48,241 bases of DNA from NCBI GenBank assembly GCA_913052475.1, contig CAJXEJ010000014.1, positions 1 to 48,241 on the forward strand, in the 5' to 3' direction. The position numbers and the translations under genes are program-made. The notes under the pieces were generated by a model. The model searched no databases, was not told the DNA's origin, and saw only the letters and a program-made list of their open reading frames with translations. This DNA comes from an uncultured Dehalococcoidia bacterium (lineage in GTDB: Bacteria > Chloroflexota > Dehalococcoidia > Lucifugimonadales > Lucifugimonadaceae). Below, piece after piece: positions 1-8,524 of the stretch. Each line of letters begins with the position of its first letter. The stretch's first letter is position 1.

Positions 1-14
1 TCTGGAGCAGCACG

Positions 15-746
15 GTGAAGGACGGATTCCCACGCGGGGTTCAGTTCACACCAGTTCCAAATCCACTTCTGGCCTCGCTTTTGGAAGAGATCGACTCTCT
101 TGACGAACTCAAAGTGGTGCTTCGAACGATCCACGGTCTGCACAGGCAAAGAAAAGTACCAGCCTCGATCGACTTCGAAGAGCTTTACTCCGATCGCACG
201 GTTGCTGCTATGCTCGACGCTCACGGTGGGCAGCTTGAAGAAATCGTGGAGCAGGCAATTCACTCGGCTACCGAACGAGGGATTCTGCTGGTCGTCGATG
301 GCGGGACAGGTCAACGCCGAATTTGCTTGAATACCGAGCCAGTCCGACGGGCTCTCGTTCGTCAGGGAATCGACATGCTGGCGCTTACGAATAGAAACAA
401 CGAAACCTGGGCTGACAACGAATCGGCAAAGCCAAGGCAAGATGCAGTAACGTTCTACGAACAGAACATCGCCCCAGTCACGTCGCTCGTTGCCGAAAAT
501 ATTCACGCAGCGCTCGAACAGCACCCGGAAGACGAGGTTCAGCTGGCGATTCGCAAGGCAGCCGAGGCAAACGCACGTAGCTGGAACTACATAGCCGCAA
601 TCCTTCGTCGATGGTCGACTGAAGGTAGACCCGAGGAGCTTGATGATGGACGGGATGGAACCGCTGAACGAAATTTTAAAGAGGATCGGTCAGACCAGTT
701 CTATGAGGAGTACCTCAAGCGACAGCGAGCTCGAGGAGCAAACTAG
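15..746 (+). CDS. dnaD: DnaD-domain replication initiation protein
   Basis: A 243-residue protein. The N-terminal part (FTPVPN at residues 11-16, then a winged-helix-like stretch with ELKVVLRTI) resembles the N-terminus of Chloroflexi DnaD proteins. The C-terminal DnaD/DnaB_2 domain is recognised by YEQNIAPVTSLVAE near residues 148-161 and by the WNYIAAILRRW helix near 191-201. DnaD-family proteins act in primosome assembly at the origin and work with a helicase loader, and a loader gene overlaps the 3' end here. The GTG start is supported by a GGAG at bases 4-7. The frame stays open to the window edge, so an upstream start cannot be fully excluded. The last 34 residues are charged and lie in the region that overlaps the next gene. 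Family assignment is firm; role in this organism is inferred. Confidence 0.85.
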   Translation: MKDGFPRGVQFTPVPNPLLASLLEEIDSLDELKVVLRTIHGLHRQRKVPASIDFEELYSDRTVAAMLDAHGGQLEEIVEQAIHSATERGILLVVDGGTGQRRICLNTEPVRRALVRQGIDMLALTNRNNETWADNESAKPRQDAVTFYEQNIAPVTSLVAENIHAALEQHPEDEVQLAIRKAAEANARSWNYIAAILRRWSTEGRPEELDDGRDGTAERNFKEDRSDQFYEEYLKRQRARGAN

Positions 747-2088
747 CGCTGAGATTCACTGCGATATCTGCGACGACAAGCGCTGGTTCGTGGTGGCTCC
801 AGATGAAAATGCGCCGGCATTAGCTCGGACGGTGGTTCCTTGCCAGTGCCAGGAGCGAGTGTGGGGCGTCAAGTCGTCCGATCGCATCAGACAATATTCT
901 GATCTCGGTCCCCTCGAGCGCTTGACCTTCGATACTGTCGAGCTTGGCACTCGCGACACGTTTTCCGAGCCCTCCAGCTTCAGAGACGCCTATCACGCGG
1001 CCCAGCGATTCGTAACCGATAGGCAGGGTTGGCTTGTGCTCTGCGGTCCGTCTGGAACGGGTAAAACGCATCTCGCAGCAGCTGTGGGCAATGCTCTGGT
1101 CGAAGCGGACCAGCCTGTCCGGTTTCTTTCTGTTCCCGATCTACTGGATCACCTTCGTTCAGCTTTCGACCCGGCGATCGGTGCGCAGTTCGATGAGATA
1201 TTCCTTCAAGCGATCGAAGCACCGATCCTGATCCTCGATGACCTCGGAATACAATCGTCGACCGCATGGGCTGACGAAAAACTCGATCAGATTCTCACTC
1301 ATCGCTACAACCGACGTCTTCCAACACTCGTGACAACGGGATTGCGATTCGATGAGCTTGGTGATCGACTGCGGACTCGTCTTGGCGATCCGTATTTTTC
1401 TACTGTCATGCAAATCAAAGCAGGCAGCGGTCAACCCGATATTCGCGACTCAGGCCTAGGATCGAGACTCTCGGACGCTATGACCTTCGACAGCTTCACC
1501 GCCAAAGGCGCAGCCGGGGCCACCGCGGCTCAAAAACGGTCACTTACTGAGGCATACGCAGCTGCAAAGGTTTTTGCCGAGCATCCTTCGGGTTGGCTAT
1601 ATCTGGCAGGACCAACGGGAGTTGGTAAAACCCATCTCGCCGCGGCGATTGTTGGGGAGAACATCGCTCTGGGTCGTGAGGTTCTCTTCCGATTCGTACC
1701 AGATCTTCTCGATGATCTGCGTCGATCGTATGGTCCAGCAGGCGGCAAATCGTTCGACCACACGTTCAGTCAAGTGCGAAACGCCGAGATTCTGGTACTC
1801 GACGATTTCGGAGCAGAAGCCTCGACCGCGTGGGCGGAAGAAAAGCTGTATCAGTTGATCGTTCACCGGCATGATTCGATGATGCCGACCGTCTTCACCA
1901 GCCGAAGTGCGCTGGAAACGATCAGCGGATCGGACAACCGGGGCGAATCTCGCTATTCAGAGGCGATAATCTCAAGACTGAGTGATGCCAATGTCGTTGC
2001 CGAGCGTTATCTGTCAGCACCTGACTTCAGGCACAGAGGAGCGGTACCGCGTCCGCGTCCCTCAACGCGGAAATCCTCACGCAAGTGA
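646..2088 (+). CDS. DnaC/DnaI-like helicase loader with two tandem AAA+ domains
   Basis: A 480-residue protein. The N-terminus has a CxxC...CxC cluster (C39, C42, C66, C68) like the zinc-binding head of DnaI/DnaC loaders. Two complete ATPase modules follow: Walker A GPSGTGKTH at 134-142 with Walker B ILILDDLG at 194-201, and Walker A GPTGVGKTH at 322-330 with Walker B ILVLDDFG at 382-389. Each module is preceded by a similar TFD...AYxAAxxF...GWL segment, so this is an internal duplication. A typical DnaC has one module and about 250 residues. The ISRL box near 442-445 could be the arginine finger of the second copy. Starts at 640 (TTG), 643 or 646 are possible; 646 has the best spacing from GAGGAG at 633-638. 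It overlaps dnaD by about 100 bases. It probably loads the replicative helicase. Confidence 0.85.
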   Translation: MDGMEPLNEILKRIGQTSSMRSTSSDSELEEQTSAEIHCDICDDKRWFVVAPDENAPALARTVVPCQCQERVWGVKSSDRIRQYSDLGPLERLTFDTVELGTRDTFSEPSSFRDAYHAAQRFVTDRQGWLVLCGPSGTGKTHLAAAVGNALVEADQPVRFLSVPDLLDHLRSAFDPAIGAQFDEIFLQAIEAPILILDDLGIQSSTAWADEKLDQILTHRYNRRLPTLVTTGLRFDELGDRLRTRLGDPYFSTVMQIKAGSGQPDIRDSGLGSRLSDAMTFDSFTAKGAAGATAAQKRSLTEAYAAAKVFAEHPSGWLYLAGPTGVGKTHLAAAIVGENIALGREVLFRFVPDLLDDLRRSYGPAGGKSFDHTFSQVRNAEILVLDDFGAEASTAWAEEKLYQLIVHRHDSMMPTVFTSRSALETISGSDNRGESRYSEAIISRLSDANVVAERYLSAPDFRHRGAVPRPRPSTRKSSRK

Positions 2089-2747
2089 GTTTCGACCTGC
2101 CCGAGTTCGCCAACGATGGTTGTGTTTTCTGCTCGATTGTTGTGGGCGACACCGAAGCCAGTTGGGAAGTTCGCCCTACAGGCGATTCACGAGTTGCCTG
2201 CTTCCACAATCGGCTTAAATGGTCGCGCATCATGCTGCTAGTCGTTCCGGTCGAGCATATGACTCAGGAAGGGCTTTGGAAATCAGACGTGTTGGTCGAT
2301 ACGGGTCGACTCATCGTCGCGTTTGGCGACAAGCATTGCGGCGATGAGGGGTTTCGAGCCATCTCGAATTTCGGCCTACAGGCACATCAAAGCCAGATAC
2401 ATGGCCACATTCATCTCGTATCAGGAACATCTCGACAGATTCAGACCGGTGACAGGAAATCGCAACATCCTGCGTCTGGCGAATTCGATGTGAACGAATA
2501 TGAAATCGAAGAAACTCCGTTTGCTGCCCGGATAGCACCATCTAACCCCACCACTCAGCGGAAGATGTGGAGTACCGGCCAGCTTCTCGAGACATCGCAG
2601 GCAGCATTCGAGATCGTAGAGAAGCATTCAGCTGATGGCTTCAGACTAATATCGAGTTTCGAGCCTGCAAACAGTTCGCAGCCCGCCGGCAGCAACGACG
2701 CAAGCCTCTTCGTACTCGGCGGCGGGCAACTCGGACTGTACGTGTAG
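2085..2747 (+). CDS. HIT-family nucleotide-binding protein with a degenerate C-terminal repeat
   Basis: A 220-residue protein whose GTG start overlaps the loader stop by four bases (GTGA), so it is translationally coupled to the replication genes. The N-terminal half is a HIT domain: CVFC at residues 13-16 and the histidine triad H106-G-H108-I-H110. HIT proteins hydrolyse nucleotide phosphoesters or phosphoramidates. Residues 161-212 look like a second, decayed copy of residues 64-114: LWKSDVLVDTGR against MWSTGQLLETSQ, and GFRAISNF against GFRLISSF, with the His triad replaced by DASLFVL. Known HIT proteins are usually 110-150 residues, so the length fits a duplicated domain. The substrate is unknown; its placement suggests a nucleotide housekeeping role near replication, which is inference. 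Confidence 0.8.
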   Translation: MSFDLPEFANDGCVFCSIVVGDTEASWEVRPTGDSRVACFHNRLKWSRIMLLVVPVEHMTQEGLWKSDVLVDTGRLIVAFGDKHCGDEGFRAISNFGLQAHQSQIHGHIHLVSGTSRQIQTGDRKSQHPASGEFDVNEYEIEETPFAARIAPSNPTTQRKMWSTGQLLETSQAAFEIVEKHSADGFRLISSFEPANSSQPAGSNDASLFVLGGGQLGLYV

Positions 2748-2881
2748 GTTCTCTGGGCTAGGCGTAGCTAGACGTAGCGAGCCGCAGCCATCGTCGCAAT
2801 GGCGACTACGACAGCACACCATTCACTTGATCCCTCGGCTCTGTTGTTTCCGTTCGAGCCCCGAGTTGGCAGAACAAAACC

Positions 2882-3877
2882 CTACTCGAACGTAATGCCA
2901 ACCTTCACGACGCCATCGACTCGTTCTCCAGCAATAGCGAACGCTCGGTCGATTTTGGAAATGTTGACTTGATGCGAAATGATCGGGTCGACATCAATCT
3001 CACCCTTGCGAATAAGTCGTGCCGCCTCGGAGTAACTCGTGAGTCCCGGTTCATCTTGCGATCCGAGCACTGTAAACACGTCAGCCCTGCTTTTGAACAT
3101 TTGTGAGTAGTCAAACGGCACTAGATCTTCCGATTCCGGCAGCCCGAACAACACCACTCGGCCTTCGTCTCGAACTAGGTGAAATGCTTGTGAAAGTGTC
3201 GGCGTGGAACCGACCGCCTCGATCACCAGATCAGCACCAATACCGCCCGTAAGATCACGGATCGCATCAACGGCCGCATCACCGGTAACGTCGATCGTCT
3301 CATCAACACCGTACGACCGACCCAACTCCCGTCGCCAACTCAGTGGCTCGATCGATATGATCTTCTCAGCATTTAGTCCTTTCAAAATGAAATCCCAAAA
3401 AAGACCAGCACTTCCCTGCCCAACAACCACGCAAGCCTGACCGTCCAGTGAAGCCGGCAGCCGCTTTGCCGCATACACCACCGTACCAAGTTGTTGAGCT
3501 AGCGTTACAGTATCGAATTCAACGCTTTGATCGAGCTTTAGTACATGCGCATGGTCTACTGCTTGAAAGTCGGCAAAGCACCGAGAATTCCAGATGTGCG
3601 GTGTAGTCAGGACGATATCTCCCTCGTTGAATTTTGCCGAACGCGATTCAACGACTTCACCGACAGCTTCGTGACCAGGATGCCCCGCCATCGCCGGAAA
3701 AGTGTGCATCGCCCAGCCGGTGTTGACCATATGGAGATCGCTACCGCAGATCGAGGCGGCACGAGTGCGAACCAGAACTTCGCCGTCAGAAGGACTCGGG
3801 ATTTCGACGTTTTCGCAACGAACAACACCCTGCTTGACAGCGATTGCTGCTCTCATCAGCCCCGACGTGTCTGCCAT
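2882..3877 (-). CDS. Zinc-dependent MDR-family alcohol/polyol dehydrogenase
   Basis: A 331-residue medium-chain dehydrogenase. The catalytic zinc site is visible as CGSDLH (C44) and GHPGHE (H69, E70). The Rossmann motif VVVGQGSAG lies near residues 151-159. The structural-zinc lobe with four closely spaced cysteines is absent, as in several sugar and sorbitol dehydrogenase subfamilies, and the protein is a little shorter than the usual 340-350. It probably oxidises a sugar, sugar alcohol or sugar acid with NAD(P). The ATG overlaps the stop of the upstream GH4 gene by one base (TAATG on the minus strand), so the two are almost certainly co-translated. The context suggests it acts on the sugar released by the glycosidase; the exact substrate cannot be read from sequence. 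Confidence 0.85.
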   Translation of the reverse strand: MADTSGLMRAAIAVKQGVVRCENVEIPSPSDGEVLVRTRAASICGSDLHMVNTGWAMHTFPAMAGHPGHEAVGEVVESRSAKFNEGDIVLTTPHIWNSRCFADFQAVDHAHVLKLDQSVEFDTVTLAQQLGTVVYAAKRLPASLDGQACVVVGQGSAGLFWDFILKGLNAEKIISIEPLSWRRELGRSYGVDETIDVTGDAAVDAIRDLTGGIGADLVIEAVGSTPTLSQAFHLVRDEGRVVLFGLPESEDLVPFDYSQMFKSRADVFTVLGSQDEPGLTSYSEAARLIRKGEIDVDPIISHQVNISKIDRAFAIAGERVDGVVKVGITFE

Positions 3878-5163
3878 TACGAGTAAACGGCCAGTTCACT
3901 ACCGTGGGCGGTCCACATCTCGTCGAACATCTCGCGAATTTCGCCGAGAGACAGAACAGCTGAGGTCAGCGGATCGAGAGCGATCGCATGAAAAGCAGCC
4001 TCACGATCGCCATCAAGAATCGCCTGAGTAGCCATCTGCTGAACAGCCTGGTTCGATCGACTTAACGCAGCGAGTTGACCGGGCAATTCACCAACTGCCA
4101 TCGGATGAAAGCCAAGTTTGTCGATAAGAATCGGCACTTCAACGCTGCTCAGATCGAGCAGATTGTCGATCAATCCCTCGTTCGGCACGTTTCCATTAAT
4201 AACTGTCGGACGATCAGATTCCATCGCCTCGATGATTCTGCAGGCATACTCCTCAGACCGTTCGGCTCGAAGAGTTCGCTCTGTGTTGGCGTCTTCCATC
4301 AAATGTGTGTAGTGATCATCGACACGCGCCGTTCGACGCTGCAGGTCCTGCCGAATTTGGTTCAGATTGAAATCGTCGATTGTGTCTTCGTTTGTTCGGA
4401 AGTACGGCGTGTATTCCGACATATGGCGGGTCGATTCAGTGACAAAGTAGCCGAACTGCTTCATAACCTCGAATCGAACAGTATCCCGAGAGAATATTTC
4501 CGGATTTTCCATCACCTCGAATAGCCTCGGGTAAGCGTCTTCACCATCCACCTCAAAGCGCAAGAACCATGCAAGGTGATTGATGCCTGCTACCCAACCC
4601 TTCACCCGATCCTTCGAAACGCCAATGTAGTCTGCAAGATCGGCCGTGGTGTGCTGAACGCTGTGGCACAGACCGATAGTAGGAACGTCGGTCGCTTCAG
4701 CAATTGCCCAGCAGGCTATCGCCATCGGGTTGGTGTAGTTCAGCAATGTGGCGTTTGGTGCGACATCTTCCATGTCTTCGCAGATATCCATCAGGACCGG
4801 AACTGTGCGAAGAGCCTTAAATACGCCACCAGGACCCACTGTGTCGCCAACCGACTGGTCTACGCCGTACTTGAGCGGAATGGCGATGTCTCGTTCATAG
4901 CTATCCCCAACCCGAATCGTGGTCAGAACGTAATCGGAATCATCGAGGGATTCTCGACGATTTTGGGTGCTCTCGATCTCGATGTTCGTACCTATATCGA
5001 AAACAAGTTTGTTTGCGAACTTGGTCATCAACGCTAGTCGTTCGGGATCAGTGTCCATTAGCGAAACAGTCGAGTCATTTAGTTCGGGAACGCAGACGAT
5101 GTCCTGTAGCAAACGCCGGGCGAACACGACGCTGCCAGCACCAATTAATGAAATCTTTGCCAA
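3877..5163 (-). CDS. GH4 family alpha-galactosidase/alpha-glucosidase-like enzyme
   Basis: A 428-residue glycoside hydrolase family 4 protein. It opens with an NAD-binding Rossmann loop (ISLIGAGSVVF, residues 4-14). Family landmarks follow: GDTVGPGG at 106-113, NYTNPMA at 142-148, CHSV at 166-169 and GINHLAWFL at 193-201. GH4 enzymes use NAD+, a divalent metal bound near the Cys-His, and a redox-elimination mechanism. Within GH4 the CHSV tetrapeptide is typical of alpha-galactosidases and alpha-glucosidases; glucuronidases have CHG and the phospho-glycosidases have CDMP or CN-type motifs. There is no signal peptide, so it acts in the cytoplasm on imported glycosides. It has a TTG start with AGGGGA upstream. 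It is coupled to the following dehydrogenase. Confidence 0.87.
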   Translation of the reverse strand: MAKISLIGAGSVVFARRLLQDIVCVPELNDSTVSLMDTDPERLALMTKFANKLVFDIGTNIEIESTQNRRESLDDSDYVLTTIRVGDSYERDIAIPLKYGVDQSVGDTVGPGGVFKALRTVPVLMDICEDMEDVAPNATLLNYTNPMAIACWAIAEATDVPTIGLCHSVQHTTADLADYIGVSKDRVKGWVAGINHLAWFLRFEVDGEDAYPRLFEVMENPEIFSRDTVRFEVMKQFGYFVTESTRHMSEYTPYFRTNEDTIDDFNLNQIRQDLQRRTARVDDHYTHLMEDANTERTLRAERSEEYACRIIEAMESDRPTVINGNVPNEGLIDNLLDLSSVEVPILIDKLGFHPMAVGELPGQLAALSRSNQAVQQMATQAILDGDREAAFHAIALDPLTSAVLSLGEIREMFDEMWTAHGSELAVYS

Positions 5164-5253
5164 GGTCTTTGTCCCCTACGTTCTAATGAACTTCAAGTAG
5201 CCGGATACCGATACGGCAAGCTAGCACACGTTCCCACACTCGACTAGAGTCAA

Positions 5254-6324
5254 TTAACTAGCGCCAAGCTCTTTCAATATCGCGATTCCGCGCTTTATCG
5301 CCCTTGCATCGAACGTCGCCTTTGCGTCGAACATGCCGCCTGAGAGGTTCGCTGAAACGAACGTATTTGAGTGCGGCAGGTCCCGCCGGAACCTTCGAGC
5401 AAATTTGTTTGGCTGCGGTTTATCGGTTGAAACAAAATAAGCGTCGCCGATTCGCATTACTTGAATACCCGCTTCGTCATCGGAGCGGATCACCACCTCG
5501 ACATTACGACGCTGGATTGTATCGGCAGCACCGTTTGCAGCCTGCGTGGCGAGCAACAAACCCAACGCGTGAACGTCTTGCGGTGCCCTACCGGAATGCG
5601 ACGGTTCAGAGTTTTCACCCCACCAGTCATACGGTCGAATATCGTGTGAAGCTGCCTGAGAGATCAGCGTCAGACCTCCACCGTTTTGCTCCAGTGCCCA
5701 CGACGCGTAACCGGGGTAGTCAGCGGTCCATTGAGTCGAAGAGCCCGTTACCGACGCCGGACATGCGAAATTGACCACACGAGCGATCCCGGTGCCGTCG
5801 GCGCGGTCGATTGCTAGCACGAAGAGTGCTGGATTGCCGGGTCGCCCTGGTCCTTCAACAAACGTTGATACATCGGGGAGTAGCGTTCCGATCGATCCCA
5901 TCGATGCCGGTTCGAGCGAGCGGACGGCGACGCGTGCGGCTCCAGCGATCTGTTCAGGGAGATAGGCGGAATAGCTGGCATACTGTGGCTCATCTCGCCA
6001 CAGTGGTGGGCTCGTTGCGTTACCCGTTGTAGTCAACCACACAGAGCTTGATTCGACTCCGGCAGCATTGCTCGCAGCGTTTTTGATCGTCGTTACCAGA
6101 CTCGATGAAAGACCCCAAACATCAAGGCTTATCAGAACAACGCGCGTGCCTATTGATTCGAGAACAATCACTCTTGCAAGAAGATCATCCAGCACTTCGG
6201 TCGATTGCCGAGCACCGAATTCAGGACCGTCAATATCGAAGCCGACCGGGGGGGTGATTACTGCTCTTCCCACTCCGGCCTGAAACGGATCAGGACCTGT
6301 TTTGCCTTCCATTTCCAGAACCAT
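5254..6324 (-). CDS. Neutral/alkaline ceramidase-like N-terminal domain protein, active site apparently lost
   Basis: A 356-residue protein matching the N-terminal domain of neutral/alkaline non-lysosomal ceramidases: AGVGRAVITPPVGFD at residues 16-30, VVLISLDVWG at 62-71 and ADYPGYASWALE at 201-212. Key positions are altered. The family HTHSGP-type zinc motif is replaced by TTTGNATSPP (98-107). The NFAxHP-type segment reads NFACPA, with Cys188 where a zinc-binding His is expected. The GDVSPN nucleophile loop reads SHDIRPY (226-232), without the serine. No signal peptide or C-terminal immunoglobulin-like domain is present. The reading frame is intact, so the protein is probably made, perhaps as a binding or repurposed enzyme. 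It precedes the GH4 and dehydrogenase genes on the same strand with about 90 bases between, so it may share their transcript. Confidence 0.7.
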   Translation of the reverse strand: MVLEMEGKTGPDPFQAGVGRAVITPPVGFDIDGPEFGARQSTEVLDDLLARVIVLESIGTRVVLISLDVWGLSSSLVTTIKNAASNAAGVESSSVWLTTTGNATSPPLWRDEPQYASYSAYLPEQIAGAARVAVRSLEPASMGSIGTLLPDVSTFVEGPGRPGNPALFVLAIDRADGTGIARVVNFACPASVTGSSTQWTADYPGYASWALEQNGGGLTLISQAASHDIRPYDWWGENSEPSHSGRAPQDVHALGLLLATQAANGAADTIQRRNVEVVIRSDDEAGIQVMRIGDAYFVSTDKPQPNKFARRFRRDLPHSNTFVSANLSGGMFDAKATFDARAIKRGIAILKELGAS

Positions 6325-6476
6325 TCATATTCCCGTCTTGGTATCGATCCGCAATGTCAAGTATCGATATTAGCGGTTCATCAGCGTCTATTGAGTGTGA
6401 TTTGTATAGCTGAGTGATACGCTCCGCACCGTTATCGAGCAATGGCAAAACAGTGATCGCAGGTGTGAATAGGACG

Positions 6477-7390
6477 ATGGTCGGTAGCGATCACTTTGGA
6501 ATATTCGATAGTGAATTCGAGCTAATTCTTGGCTCGAATCTAGAACTTGTTCAGATCGCCGACGGACTGGCTTTCACCGAGGGAGACTTTTGGATTCCTC
6601 GCCTAAACAAAGTAATAGTTAGCGACATACCGAACAGTCGCATCGTGAGTTGGAGCGAATCGGACGGTTTTGGTATATACCGAAAGCCATCGGGACGGTC
6701 AAACGGCAACACGATTGATCGCGAAGGTCGGGTTGTTACATGCCTCACTCAGGGGCGTTCGGTCGTCCGTGAAGAACTCGATGGGAGCATGACGACCCTT
6801 GCCAAGTACTACAAGGGTGGAAAGCTGACTTCGCCAAATGACGTGGTAGTGAAATCGGACGGCCGATACGGTTTACCGACCCCGATTACGGCTTTCTCGA
6901 CCCAACCGTAGGACATGCTGATTCACTTGAGCAGGATCGAAACCGCGTGTTCCGTCTTGACGGTGAAATGCTCGAAATTTCAATGGCCGGCGAGGATTTC
7001 GACAAACCAAACGGCATCGCTTTTTCGCCAGACGAATCAATGCTTTACGTCGGAGATACCGGACGTACCCACGGCGAGTTTCGAGCGCACAAACTGATGC
7101 AGTTCGATGTTGCGGGTGGCAGGCTCGAAAATCCGAGGGGGGTTCGCTGATGTCGATCCGGCGTGCCAGTAGGGTTTCGAGCCGACGTTGAAGGCAATAT
7201 CTGGATATCAGCCGCCAACGGCGTCCAAGTCTTCAACCCCGATGGCGATTTGCACGGTAAAATCCACACCCCGGAAGTGGCAGCCAATCTATCGTTCGGA
7301 ATGCCAGATAACCAGACAATATTCATCGGCGCAACCAGCTCAATATGGAGCACCAAACTGAATATCGCCGGGGCTGCTCAACCCCCCTAG
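6477..7390 (+). pseudogene. Frameshifted SMP-30/gluconolactonase-family pseudogene
   Basis: Three pieces in different frames together read as one SMP-30 beta-propeller. Bases 6477 to about 6870 encode a start like the intact paralogue downstream, ending in SPNDVVVKSDG. A one-base shift near 6866 then gives RFTDPDYGFLDP and continues through RPNG-type PNGIAFSPDE to about 7135. A run of six G at 7137-7142 shifts frame again (FADVDPAC follows), and another shift near 7172 restores VGFRADVEGNIWISAANGVQVF to the end at 7390. The ATG at 6477 has AGGA upstream. At least three independent lesions make expression of a full enzyme unlikely. It lies directly upstream of an intact member of the same family, which suggests tandem duplication followed by decay of this copy. 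Confidence 0.85.
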
Positions 7391-7428
7391 CAATCAACAC
7401 ACATACCCAATGCACACCGGGCCAATCA

Positions 7429-8388
7429 ATGACAGCAGAAAATAAAACATTCGCAAACCATCGTTCACAGACACCGTCGGAAGAACTCGTTAAAGGAATT
7501 GAAGTAGTCGATGATCGGTTCCTCGAATTGATCGACACCAACGCCGAGATCCCGAAGCACTTCACAGGCTGTGAATGGGCAGAAGGGCCCGTCTACTTCC
7601 CTGAGGGTGACTACGTTCTCTGGTCGGATATCCCCAACAATCGGATCCTAAAATTCGACGCTGGATCAGGCGATACAACAGTGTTCCGTGAGCCGTGCAA
7701 CAACACCAACGGTCATTACCGCGATCAGCAGGGTCGACTCGTCTCATGCGAGCACTCTGCCAATCGAATATCTCGTACTGAGGCCGATGGGACAGTCGTC
7801 ACACTCGTCAACAATCTGGAAGGCAAGCGCCTCAACTCACCAAACGATGTTGTTGTGAAGTCCGATGGCACCATCTGGTTCACCGATCCTCCTTACGGCA
7901 TCCTCTCCAATCGTGAAGGTAACCAGAGGGAATCTGAGCTCGACGGAAATTTCACCTATCGTTTTGATCCAGATTCGAACGAACTCACAGTGGTAGACAG
8001 CATTGGCGATCGGCCAAACGGTCTTGCGTTCTCGCCGGATGAAAAGCTGTTCTACCTCGCCGATACTGGCGAACCTCGCGACATCACCGTTTTCGATGTA
8101 GCAAATGACGGGAAGACTCTCACCAACCGCCGCCAGTTTGCTGAGGTTCGACCCGGAGCGTCGGATGGTTTCCGAATCGACGAACAGGGCAACATATGGA
8201 CCAGTGCGAAAGATGGTGTTCAGTGCTATTCGTCAGACGGCAATCTGCTGGGCAAGATCCGTATTCCCGAGCAGGCAATCGCGAACCTTGTGTTTGGCGA
8301 CAGAGATGGCAAGCGCATATACATCTGCGGTGACACGTCGCTCTATTCAGTCCGAGTAAAAGTCGCCGGGGCGCACCGCTACTGGTAA
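7429..8388 (+). CDS. SMP-30/gluconolactonase family lactonase
   Basis: A 319-residue six-bladed beta-propeller lactonase. Metal ligands of the family are present: E52 in AEGPVYF, N139 in SPNDVVV, N197 in RPNGLAFSPDE and D246 in SDGFRID. Such enzymes hydrolyse sugar-derived lactones such as D-glucono-1,5-lactone to the aldonic acid. The frame is open back to 7345, but that upstream part overlaps the end of the SMP-30 pseudogene, so the ATG at 7429 was chosen. There is no secretion signal. It heads the plus-strand run that continues with rpiB, tal, pgi and gnd and faces a gluconokinase-type kinase, so gluconolactonase is the most economical function. The paralogue at 35580 is more distantly related. 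Confidence 0.82.
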   Translation: MTAENKTFANHRSQTPSEELVKGIEVVDDRFLELIDTNAEIPKHFTGCEWAEGPVYFPEGDYVLWSDIPNNRILKFDAGSGDTTVFREPCNNTNGHYRDQQGRLVSCEHSANRISRTEADGTVVTLVNNLEGKRLNSPNDVVVKSDGTIWFTDPPYGILSNREGNQRESELDGNFTYRFDPDSNELTVVDSIGDRPNGLAFSPDEKLFYLADTGEPRDITVFDVANDGKTLTNRRQFAEVRPGASDGFRIDEQGNIWTSAKDGVQCYSSDGNLLGKIRIPEQAIANLVFGDRDGKRIYICGDTSLYSVRVKVAGAHRYW

Positions 8389-8437
8389 TCCCGGACACCA
8401 ACTATTACGAATTTGCACGGATATTCTGGGTGGTTCG

Positions 8438-8524
8438 GTGGCATTCGAACTGGAATACACCGAGAATGTATTGCATGATCTTGTTAGTGACTATCGAAAC
8501 TTTGAACAGGCTGGCATGAAATGA
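8438..8524 (+). CDS. Possible short ORF or gene remnant in front of rpiB
   Basis: Between the lactonase and rpiB a frame stays open from before 8396 to a TGA at 8522-8524 that overlaps the rpiB ATG (ATGA). The only usual start codon in it is GTG at 8438, giving 28 residues including AFELEY and SDYRNFEQAGMK. The amino-acid pattern looks more protein-like than chance, and is vaguely like the C-terminal end of a TIM-barrel sugar isomerase. It could be the tail of a deleted gene or a short coupled leader peptide for rpiB. I cannot choose between these. Confidence 0.25.
   Translation: MAFELEYTENVLHDLVSDYRNFEQAGMK

Noticed and set aside
4075-5037. Two 150-codon open frames opposite the GH4 gene
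   Set aside because: They lie fully inside a clear GH4 enzyme on the other strand; typical antisense shadows.
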